From contig CALBLZ010000209.1 in assembly GCA_937895715.1 (NCBI GenBank), positions 1-6,618 on the forward strand: a DNA stretch of 6,618 bases, in the 5' to 3' direction. Every line of letters starts with the position of its first letter. The stretch's first letter is position 1. Shown piece after piece: positions 1-4,897 of the stretch. The notes under the pieces were generated by a model. That model had not been told where the DNA came from. It worked only from the letters and a program-made list of their open reading frames with translations, and ran no database searches. This DNA is from an uncultured Candidatus Berkelbacteria bacterium (GTDB lineage Bacteria; Patescibacteriota; UBA1384; CAILIB01). Made by a program: the position numbers and the translations under genes.

Positions 1-47
1 ATCAGGTTACTTACAAGGGGTAAGGGCCAGCTAAATTGACTACGAAA

Positions 48-368
48 CTACTCCTTTTTCTTCTTGTCCAGGCGCATCATGCGAACTCCAATAAATACAA
101 CAAGTGCGATGACAAGAAAGTCGATGAGAACTCCAATGAAACTACCGTAGCGCACGGTGGCTTCGCCAACGGTAAAGGTTGCCCCCTTGAGGCCCTCAGT
201 TGAACCGAGAATCAGCCCGAGTATCGGGTTCAGAATGTCCTCAACGAGTGAGGATACGACCTTAGTAACAGCGCCTCCAAGAATAAACCCAATCGCAAGG
301 CCGGTTACACCCTGTTCGTGGACGAATTCTTTGAACTGATCGATGACACCGAGTGTTTTGCTGGCCAT
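48..368 (-). CDS. mscL: Large-conductance mechanosensitive channel MscL
   Basis: This is a 106-residue inner-membrane channel protein of the MscL family, which opens under membrane tension to release solutes during osmotic downshock. A short N-terminal amphipathic helix (about residues 6-18, IDQFKEFVHEQG) precedes a glycine- and alanine-rich first membrane helix (about 20-50, with GLAIGFILGGAV and the NPILGLILG turn). A short periplasmic loop follows, then a second helix (about 75-98, with YGSFIGVLIDFLVIALV) and a basic cytoplasmic tail ending DKKKKE. It is shorter than E. coli MscL (136 residues): the loop and the C-terminal helical bundle are reduced, but both pore helices are intact. The ATG at 368 (complement) has no Shine-Dalgarno. 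The gene is divergent from pyrG across a 96-bp gap. No convincing terminator was seen in the 47 bases downstream. The family call is firm from the two helix signatures. Confidence 0.95.
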   Translation of the reverse strand: MASKTLGVIDQFKEFVHEQGVTGLAIGFILGGAVTKVVSSLVEDILNPILGLILGSTEGLKGATFTVGEATVRYGSFIGVLIDFLVIALVVFIGVRMMRLDKKKKE

Positions 369-391
369 ATATACAAGTTAGTAGTATTTGT

Positions 392-397
392 ACTCTA
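392..397 (-). promoter_or_regulatory. Possible -10 element for mscL
   Basis: Read on the minus strand, the hexamer is TAGAGT, the same as the proposed rpsB -10. It would place a transcription start about 17 bases before the mscL ATG. There is no TGn extension and no clear -35 at normal spacing; an alternative pairing is TTGCAT with TACAGT at 16 bp. This is a weak call, made mainly because mscL needs a promoter in this 96-bp gap. Confidence 0.25.
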
Positions 398-429
398 CTG
401 TAATCTGTTTTTTGGGTGATGCAAGACGC

Positions 430-458
430 TTGTGTGCGGGGTATGAGGTTGCTACTAT
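430..458 (+). promoter_or_regulatory. pyrG promoter (extended -10), predicted leaderless start
   Basis: TTGTGT (430-435) is separated by 17 bp from TACTAT (453-458), which is preceded by TGC to make an extended -10, TGCTACTAT. Counting the usual seven bases past the -10 puts the predicted transcription start at 465, the G of the pyrG GTG start codon, so the mRNA is predicted to be leaderless. The same TGCTANNAT nonamer recurs upstream of three other genes in this window. The only Shine-Dalgarno-like stretch upstream of pyrG (GAGG, 445-448) would lie outside the transcript and is 16 bases from the start. Confidence 0.6.
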
Positions 459-464
459 GGGTAG

Positions 465-2120
465 GTGGCACGAATCCAACGCACGATTGTCATAACAGGG
501 GGTACTGTTTCTGGCATCGGCAAAGGAATTACTGCAGCGGCACTCGGCAACCTGCTCTTACGGGCAGGCTTTTCTGTATCTCCCGTAAAAGCCGATCCGT
601 ACCTCAACCGCGATGCCGGAACAATGAATCCATTCCAGCATGGCGAAGTATTTGTAACCGAGGATGGTGCCGAAACTGATCTAGATTTAGGGCACTACGA
701 GCGGTTTTTGGATTGCCATGCCAGTCAATTTTCCAATTTTACGAGTGGCGCTGTTTTTCACTCAGTTATGGAGCATGAGCGGGAAGGGGAATTCCTCGGA
801 AAGACCATTCAAATTATTCCGCACGTTACCGACGAGATTAAGCGACGCATTCGCCTCGCGGGAAGTGAGGCGGGCACAGACTTTCTTACCGTAGAAATTG
901 GTGGAACGGTCGGTGATTACGAGGCGCTCCCGTTTATCGAGGCAGTTCGCCAGCTTCGACACGAGGAGCCAGCTGGGCGTGTGCTGAATATGCACGTAGT
1001 AAAGATGGACTACATTTACCCATCAGATGAGGGTAAAACGAAGCCAATCCAGCATGCGGTTACTACCTTGCGGGGACTAGGGCTCCAGCCTGACGTGCTG
1101 ATAGTGCGCTGCAAACGTCAGATCACCGTAGAAGAACTTGAAAAAATCAGCCTGTTCACCGGCGTCCGGCCTGAGTGTGTAATTGCAGCACCGGATGCAG
1201 ACAGCCTGTACGATATTCCGGAAATAATGGCCGCTAATGGCCTGGTAACGGCAGTACTTGAGTATTTCAAGCTGCAGCCGCAAAAAACTGAGTCAGGGCT
1301 GGCGGTAGCTGCGGACTGGAAGCGGGTGCGCACGCTTGCTGCGAGCCGCAACGGTCTCGTGAAAATTGGCTTAGTAGGAAAGTACCTTGACCAAGGCGAT
1401 GCCTACCTGTCTGTGGTAGAGGCAGTTGAGCACGCCGGCTTGGCGGTTGGGATTGATACAAAGGTTGTGCCGGTGAATGCTGAGAGCGAAACCTTGGAGG
1501 AGGATCTGAAAGAAGTTGATGGCATTATCGTTCCTGGCGGGTTTGGGAGTCGGGGAGTTGAGGGCAAAATTACTGCGATTGCCTATGCTCGAGAACATAA
1601 GGTTCCACTGTTGGGCATTTGCCTTGGGTTGCAGCTGGTTGTTGTAGAGTACGCACGAAATGTTCTCGGTTTTAGAGATGCCCATAGTACCGAGTTTGAT
1701 TCAAAAACAACCCACCCAGTTATTGATTACATTCCGGGACAAGAATCGATCCGTCGCAAGGGCGGCACAATGCGTCTTGGCGCCTACCCTGCTGTTCTTC
1801 GTGAAAATAGCCTGGCCCTCGATCTCTATACAGAGTGGTCTCCCGATGTGGTTCGAACTGAATCCGGGCGCAAGCTGGTTAGCGAGCGCCACCGCCATCG
1901 CTACGAGGTACATCCAGAGTACATGGCGCAGCTTGAAGCGGCTGGCCTACACCTAAGCGGTCTCTCTCCAGACGGCAGTTTAACGGAGTATGTAGAGCTT
2001 CCAACAAGCGTGCACCCTTTCTTTATCGCCACACAGGCCCATCCCGAGTTTACGAGTCGTCCTACCAAAGCCCAGGCTTTGTTTGCTGGGCTAGTAGCGG
2101 CGGCCAAAAAACGGAGGTAA
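465..2120 (+). CDS. pyrG: CTP synthase (glutamine-hydrolysing)
   Basis: This 551-residue enzyme aminates UTP to CTP using ATP and ammonia taken from glutamine, the last step of pyrimidine nucleotide synthesis, in the cytoplasm. The N-terminal synthetase domain (about 1-275) carries the nucleotide-binding loop GGTVSGIGKG (12-21), KADPYLN, QHGEVFVTEDGAETDLDLGHYE including the metal-binding Asp72, and VEIGGTVGD with Glu144. The C-terminal class I glutamine amidotransferase domain (about 300-551) has PGGFGSRG (357-364), the nucleophile Cys386 in LGICLGLQ, the RHRHRYEV stretch, and the catalytic pair His526/Glu528 in AHPEFTSRP. Length is close to E. coli PyrG (545). The start is GTG at 465: an in-frame TAG occupies 462-464 immediately before it, and the nucleotide-binding loop lies only 12 residues in, so no other start fits. 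KADPYLN replaces the more common KLDPYIN. All catalytic residues I can identify are present. Confidence 0.98.
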   Translation: MARIQRTIVITGGTVSGIGKGITAAALGNLLLRAGFSVSPVKADPYLNRDAGTMNPFQHGEVFVTEDGAETDLDLGHYERFLDCHASQFSNFTSGAVFHSVMEHEREGEFLGKTIQIIPHVTDEIKRRIRLAGSEAGTDFLTVEIGGTVGDYEALPFIEAVRQLRHEEPAGRVLNMHVVKMDYIYPSDEGKTKPIQHAVTTLRGLGLQPDVLIVRCKRQITVEELEKISLFTGVRPECVIAAPDADSLYDIPEIMAANGLVTAVLEYFKLQPQKTESGLAVAADWKRVRTLAASRNGLVKIGLVGKYLDQGDAYLSVVEAVEHAGLAVGIDTKVVPVNAESETLEEDLKEVDGIIVPGGFGSRGVEGKITAIAYAREHKVPLLGICLGLQLVVVEYARNVLGFRDAHSTEFDSKTTHPVIDYIPGQESIRRKGGTMRLGAYPAVLRENSLALDLYTEWSPDVVRTESGRKLVSERHRHRYEVHPEYMAQLEAAGLHLSGLSPDGSLTEYVELPTSVHPFFIATQAHPEFTSRPTKAQALFAGLVAAAKKRR

Positions 2121-2125
2121 TACGC

Positions 2126-2154
2126 TTGATCTAACCTTATCTTCCTGGTAGAGT
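2126..2154 (+). promoter_or_regulatory. Promoter for the rpsB-tsf operon
   Basis: TTGATC (2126-2131) and TAGAGT (2149-2154) are spaced by exactly 17 bp, and TGG precedes the -10 to give an extended -10. Each hexamer matches the sigma-70 consensus at four of six positions. Transcription would start near 2161, leaving a leader of about 139 bases before rpsB. The promoter begins six bases after the pyrG stop, and no terminator was seen between the genes, so some read-through from pyrG is possible. Confidence 0.5.
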
Positions 2155-2160
2155 AGCTCT

Positions 2161-2299
2161 AGCGAATCGCCCTACGGGCACCTCGTATTTACAGTATTAA
2201 TCCGATTGGTAGGAGCGCTTTCTCCTGGCAGTACTCTGCTTACCGAAGCGCGTCGAATACCTCTCGAATCGCCTTCTCCTGAAGGCAAAGGAGTAACTT
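2161..2299 (+). promoter_or_regulatory. rpsB 5' leader with mutually exclusive hairpins (putative)
   Basis: The predicted leader contains a GCCC/GGGC hairpin (2169-2172 with 2176-2179), an AGGAG/CTCCT hairpin (2211-2215 with 2222-2226), and a perfect 6-bp hairpin GCCTTC/GAAGGC (2271-2276 with 2281-2286) ending one base before the AAAGGAG ribosome binding site. A second CTCCT lies at 2276-2280, partly in that hairpin's loop. Either CTCCT could instead pair with AGGAG of the binding site (2289-2293). A 9-base direct repeat CGAATCGCC occurs at 2163-2171 and 2265-2273. In E. coli S2 represses its own operon through the rpsB leader. An equivalent role here is inference, and the pairings were found by eye. 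Confidence 0.35.
2290..2293 (+). promoter_or_regulatory. Shine-Dalgarno of rpsB
   Basis: GGAG within AAAGGAG lies six bases before the ATG at 2300. This is a strong, normally spaced ribosome binding site, in contrast to the absence of one at mscL, pyrG, frr and uvrC. Confidence 0.85.
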
Positions 2300-3322
2300 A
2301 TGGCAATCCCAGCCATTCCTTCTCTGAAGGATCTAATGGAAGCTGGTGTGCATTTTGGGCATGCATCCGGCAAGTGGCATCCAAAGATGAAGCCGTACAT
2401 TTTTTGTACGCGCGATCACCTACACATTATTAACCTGGAAAAGACCCAGGAACAGCTTAAGCTAGTTCTGCCTATTCTTCAGGATCGTGTTCGTTCAGGT
2501 AAGAGCGTTGTAATTGTTGGTACAAAAAAGCAGGTTGCACCACTGGTTGGTGATATGGCTGAGCGCCTTGGTATTTCTTACGTTAACGAGCGTTGGCTCG
2601 GTGGCACCCTTACCAACTTTGGTCAGATGATGCAGAGTATCGCCCGCATGAAACGTTCAGAAGAAATTCTGAGCACCGACGAAGCCAAAACTATGATCAA
2701 GAAGGAGCGCGTGATGCTCCAGTCAGAGCTTAAGCGCATGCACGCTAAATTTGGCGGCCTACGCGATTTCAAAAAGAAGCCTGATGTACTGATTATTATC
2801 GACCCATCTCACGAGCACAACGCCGTGCGCGAAGGTCGTTTTGAAGGTATCGAAATCTTTGCAGTTGTTGATACCAACACCAACCCAGACCTCGTAAACC
2901 ACGTTATTCCTGCAAACGACGACGGTCCAAAGTCACTCAAGCTCATCATGGGCCTGATCGAAGAGACAATCGCCGAAGGGCAAAAGCTAATTTCGGTAGA
3001 TGCTCCTGCCACAGCTGAAAAAGTTGACGGCGTTGTAGTAGATACTGAGCACCTTGAAGGTATCGAGGATAAGCTCGAAAACGAGAACTCAGCCAAAAAA
3101 ATGAAGGCTGCAGCGGCACACGAAGATCGTGAAGAGAAAAAGAAGCTCAAGGAGCTTAAAGATGAAGCTGCCGGTGAAGACGTAACCGAAGTATCCTCAG
3201 CCAAGGAGCTCAAAGAAGAGCTTAAGGAAGAACTCATCGAGATCGAAGAAAAGATCGCCGAAGAAGTTGCCGCTGACGAAGACGAAACTACTAAGAACAA
3301 AAAGGTAAAAGAGGAGGAGTAA
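2300..3322 (+). CDS. rpsB: Small-subunit ribosomal protein S2 with a long acidic/basic tail
   Basis: This is a 340-residue protein. Residues 1-230 form the S2 core, which binds the 30S subunit near the head-body junction. Signature stretches include LMEAGVHFGH, WHPKMKPYIF, HIINLEKT, VGTKKQ, NERWLGGTLTNF, KFGGLRDF, PDVLIIIDPSHEHNAVREG, FAVVDTNTNPDLVNHVIPANDD and the closing helix to AEGQKL. E. coli S2 is 241 residues, so about 110 extra residues follow (231-340). The tail is dominated by Glu, Lys, Asp and Ala (EEKKKLKELKDEAAGED, KELKEELKEELIEIEEK) and looks like one or two highly charged helices or coiled coils ending KVKEEE. The start at 2300 is supported by a strong binding site and by alignment with the S2 N terminus. 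The stop TAA shares its last base with the tsf ATG, indicating translational coupling. Confidence 0.97.
   Translation: MAIPAIPSLKDLMEAGVHFGHASGKWHPKMKPYIFCTRDHLHIINLEKTQEQLKLVLPILQDRVRSGKSVVIVGTKKQVAPLVGDMAERLGISYVNERWLGGTLTNFGQMMQSIARMKRSEEILSTDEAKTMIKKERVMLQSELKRMHAKFGGLRDFKKKPDVLIIIDPSHEHNAVREGRFEGIEIFAVVDTNTNPDLVNHVIPANDDGPKSLKLIMGLIEETIAEGQKLISVDAPATAEKVDGVVVDTEHLEGIEDKLENENSAKKMKAAAAHEDREEKKKLKELKDEAAGEDVTEVSSAKELKEELKEELIEIEEKIAEEVAADEDETTKNKKVKEEE
3311..3319 (+). promoter_or_regulatory. Shine-Dalgarno of tsf inside the rpsB 3' end
   Basis: The purine run GAGGAGGAG sits immediately upstream of the TAATG stop-start junction. It doubles as the codons for the last three Glu residues of S2, so the acidic end of the S2 tail and the tsf ribosome binding site are the same bases. 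Confidence 0.8.
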
Positions 3323-3777
3323 TGGCGGACTACACCACAGCTGACATCGCTGAACTGCGCGAGCAGACCAGCATGGGTCTCATGGATGTTAAAAAGGCAC
3401 TCGATGAGGCTAAGGGCAACAAGATCAAGGCACTCGAGCTCCTGAAAGAGCGCGGCGCAGAAATCATGGAGAAGAAGGCTGGTCGTGACGCTGCCCAGGG
3501 TTTGATTGACACCTACGTTCACGGTGGCCGCATCGGCGTTGTGCTCGAGGTAAACTGCGAGACCGACTTTGTGGCACGTGGCGATGACTTCAAGGCATTT
3601 GTGCACGACCTTGCAATGCAGATTGCTGCTATGGCCCCTGCCAACGTAGAGGCGCTACTCGAGCAAGATGCAATTAAGGGTGGTGGAACTGTTGCAGAAA
3701 TTCTCACATCAGTTACCGGCAAGCTTGGCGAAAAGATTGTGATTAAGCGCTTTGAGCGCTTTGCTCTCGGCCAGTAA
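3322..3777 (+). CDS. tsf: Translation elongation factor Ts, minimal single-core form
   Basis: This 151-residue protein is the guanine nucleotide exchange factor for EF-Tu. Residues 1-50 are the UBA-like N-terminal domain (DIAELREQTSMGLMDVKKALDEAKGN, then LLKERGAEIMEKKAGR). Residues 60-151 are one EF-Tu-binding core, with GRIGVVLEVNCETDFVARGDDF containing the TDFV signature at 81-84 (Asp82 and Phe83 match the E. coli residues that disturb the EF-Tu magnesium site) and the final strand GEKIVIKRFERFALG. E. coli EF-Ts is 283 residues and has a second core subdomain and a coiled-coil insert, both absent here. The form is shorter than that of Thermus (about 196 residues). The frame ends cleanly at TAA followed by a terminator, so this is a native short form and not a truncation. 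The ATG overlaps the rpsB stop by one base. Confidence 0.96.
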   Translation: MADYTTADIAELREQTSMGLMDVKKALDEAKGNKIKALELLKERGAEIMEKKAGRDAAQGLIDTYVHGGRIGVVLEVNCETDFVARGDDFKAFVHDLAMQIAAMAPANVEALLEQDAIKGGGTVAEILTSVTGKLGEKIVIKRFERFALGQ

Positions 3778-3800
3778 TTCCATTTCACTCAAAACCAAGG

Positions 3801-3824
3801 CTCCCGCAGAAAGCGGGAGTTTTT
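3801..3824 (+). terminator. Intrinsic terminator of rpsB-tsf
   Basis: A perfect 7-bp GC-rich stem, CTCCCGC (3801-3807) with GCGGGAG (3813-3819), encloses an AGAAA loop and is followed by five T (3820-3824). CCAA upstream can also pair with TTGG downstream. It lies 23 bases past the tsf stop and separates this operon from the orphan gene. Confidence 0.92.
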
Positions 3825-3843
3825 GGTATCCCAGGGTAATTCA

Positions 3844-3872
3844 TTGAAGCGTATCGGAGGAAGTGCTAGTAT
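3844..3872 (+). promoter_or_regulatory. Promoter of the orphan gene (extended -10)
   Basis: TTGAAG (3844-3849) and TAGTAT (3867-3872) are spaced by exactly 17 bp, with TGC directly before the -10 (TGCTAGTAT). This is one of the best-formed promoters in the window. The predicted transcription start is near 3879, 24 bases before the chosen ATG. Confidence 0.7.
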
Positions 3873-3881
3873 TACCAGCAA

Positions 3882-3895
3882 CTCACGGAGGTGAG
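3882..3895 (+). promoter_or_regulatory. Shine-Dalgarno of the orphan gene inside a small hairpin
   Basis: GGAGGTGA (3887-3894) is complementary to the 16S 3' end over eight bases. Its GGAG is the loop of a 5-bp stem CTCAC (3882-3886) with GTGAG (3891-3895). The GGAGG core ends 11 bases before the ATG at 3903. The hairpin could either expose the site in its loop or slow ribosome access; which one cannot be decided from sequence. Confidence 0.6.
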
Positions 3896-3902
3896 AGATT
3901 GT

Positions 3903-4208
3903 ATGTGGCCTGACTCCTACGACCCCCTTGCCTGCCGACATCCAAAGCCAGCAGGCACCTCGACATCTAGTCAGTCTGCGGCATGCGAAATCCTTGGTCT
4001 CGACCTAGGGCAGCGTATCCGCAACTCCTTCGACTCGCTACACCAGCCTGGCGGCGCACCACGTCGCCCGCGTCCGCTCAAGCCCGAGATGAGCGATGAA
4101 GAGCTGCTCGCCCTCGGGGTTACCGAGCAACAGCTAGCCCAGCTCAATGGAGAATGCGCGGCACTGCAGAACCTCTTTATGAGCGGCACCGGGTTTCTGC
4201 CCGGTTGA
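3903..4208 (+). CDS. Unrecognised 101-residue protein between tsf and frr
   Basis: I do not recognise this family. The N-terminal half (about 1-65) is rich in Pro, Ser, Gly and Ala, and begins MWPDSYDPLACRHPKPAG. It continues with a short possible helix (SAACEILGLDLGQRIRNSFDSL) and a basic proline stretch (GGAPRRPRPLKPEM). The C-terminal part (about 64-92) reads as two helices, SDEELLALGVTEQQLAQL and GECAALQNLFM, and ends GFLPG. There are three Cys, no signal peptide and no membrane segment. ATG 3903 is chosen because a near-perfect Shine-Dalgarno precedes it; an in-frame GTG at 3891 lies inside that site. Codons favour C or G at the third position more than the neighbours do. The gene has its own promoter and is isolated by hairpins on both sides. 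It occupies the slot of pyrH in many bacteria but shows no UMP kinase motif. A structured RNA is a less likely alternative. Confidence 0.7.
   Translation: MWPDSYDPLACRHPKPAGTSTSSQSAACEILGLDLGQRIRNSFDSLHQPGGAPRRPRPLKPEMSDEELLALGVTEQQLAQLNGECAALQNLFMSGTGFLPG
4188..4205 (+). other. Hairpin spanning the end of the orphan gene
   Basis: ACCGGG (4188-4193) pairs perfectly with CCCGGT (4200-4205) around a six-base loop, directly before the TGA stop. It lies within codons for the last residues (TGFLPG) and is followed 13 bases later by the larger hairpin at 4219-4249. Confidence 0.45.
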
Positions 4209-4218
4209 ACCCACTGAC

Positions 4219-4249
4219 GAAGCGCTGCCCACTACTCGGGCGGCGCTTC
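4219..4249 (+). terminator. Strong hairpin after the orphan gene, probable terminator
   Basis: A 12-bp stem, GAAGCGCTGCCC (4219-4230) with GGGCGGCGCTTC (4238-4249), has one G-U pair and a seven-base loop. It is the most stable hairpin seen in the window. It lacks an immediate T tract (TCTCTGC follows; a T run appears only at 4267-4272), so termination may be partial, or the structure may protect a 3' end. Confidence 0.6.
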
Positions 4250-4283
4250 TCTGCAATAGGGACTCGTTTTTTCTCCTCTCACT

Positions 4284-4292
4284 TGCTATGAT
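4284..4292 (+). promoter_or_regulatory. Extended -10 promoter of the frr operon
   Basis: TGCTATGAT is an extended -10 (TATGAT matches the consensus at five of six positions). No good -35 lies at 16-18 bp, which an extended -10 can tolerate. Transcription would begin near 4299, giving a 30-base leader with no Shine-Dalgarno. Confidence 0.6.
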
Positions 4293-4328
4293 TACCCCAA
4301 CAAAGAATCGCTAACAAATCATGCTCCT

Positions 4329-4889
4329 ATGGATGTAAAAGCCGCAGTTTCCGCCCTCAAGCCAAAGATGGAGGCCGCAATCACGCACTTTTCAGGCGAG
4401 TTAAAAACGGTGCGTACTGGTCGAGCTAACGCTGCTATTCTTGATGGAATCACCGTAAGCTACTACGGTACAATGACTCCTTTGCGTGGTATGGCAAACA
4501 TCACGGTTCCTGAGCCAACCCAGTTACTTGTGCAGCCATTCGATGCAAGTGCTCTCAATGATATTCGCCAGGCTATCGAGATTGCTCAGCTTGGTCTTTC
4601 TCTGTCCGATGATGGCCGCAATCTCCGAATTAGTATTCCGCCTCTTACAACCGAGCGTCGTGAAGAGCTAATCAAGCGCGTGGGCAAAATGGCCGAAGAG
4701 GCGCGCATTTCAATCCGGGGTATTCGCGGTGACCTCTGGGAGCAGCTGCAGGAAGTCGAAAAACAAGGAGTTATCTCCGAAGACAACCGAGAGTGGGGGC
4801 GTTCTGAGCTCGATAAGGTGACGGGGGAGTATAATAAGAAAGTTGAAGAGCTTACGAAAGAAAAAGAAGCCGAACTGCGCACGGTTTAG
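4329..4889 (+). CDS. frr: Ribosome recycling factor
   Basis: This is a 186-residue RRF (E. coli 185), which with EF-G splits post-termination ribosomes. The three-helix-bundle domain I is formed by the N-terminal helix ending HFSGELKTVRTGRANAAIL and the two long C-terminal helices (about 105-186). The beta-rich domain II lies between (about 31-104, with ITVSYYGTMTPLRGMANITVPEPTQLLVQPFD). Family signatures include RTGRAN, PLTTERREELIKRVGKMAEEARISIRGIRGD and the terminal KEKEAEL. The arginines of ISIRGIRGD correspond to E. coli R129 and R132; the following E. coli Arg is Gly here. ATG 4329 has no Shine-Dalgarno. A tiny out-of-frame ATG frame (4321-4338) overlaps the start. The gene is first in an apparent operon, with the next start eight bases after its stop. 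Confidence 0.97.
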   Translation: MDVKAAVSALKPKMEAAITHFSGELKTVRTGRANAAILDGITVSYYGTMTPLRGMANITVPEPTQLLVQPFDASALNDIRQAIEIAQLGLSLSDDGRNLRISIPPLTTERREELIKRVGKMAEEARISIRGIRGDLWEQLQEVEKQGVISEDNREWGRSELDKVTGEYNKKVEELTKEKEAELRTV

Positions 4890-4897
4890 TCACCTAC

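Noticed and set aside
10..24. Terminator for mscL (CTTAC/GTAAG, five-base loop)
   Set aside because: Only five weak base pairs and no T tract on the minus strand side.
2163..2273. CGAATCGCC direct repeat as a protein-binding operator
   Set aside because: A 9-base repeat 102 bases apart in a short leader can arise by chance. It is noted with the leader but no function is claimed.
2809..3606. A 265-codon open frame on the minus strand opposite rpsB and tsf
   Set aside because: It is very rich in Ser, which is what antisense reading of the Glu/Lys-rich S2 tail produces. It lies wholly over two certain genes and has no ribosome binding site or family motif.
3891..3902. GTG at 3891 as the orphan gene's start (105 residues)
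   Set aside because: This GTG is part of the GGAGGTGA Shine-Dalgarno itself and has no binding site of its own. ATG 3903 is correctly placed after it.
4206..4208. UGA recoded to Gly, as in some Patescibacteria lineages
   Set aside because: Only one gene ends in TGA, all the large genes read through with normal Gly codons and no internal TGA, and the sequence after this TGA is a terminator-like hairpin. Nothing here supports recoding.
3879..4249. RNase P RNA, tmRNA or SRP RNA in the tsf-frr gap
   Set aside because: The length and flanking hairpins prompted the check, but none of the conserved core stretches of these RNAs was found, and the frame has an ATG, a Shine-Dalgarno and codon structure.
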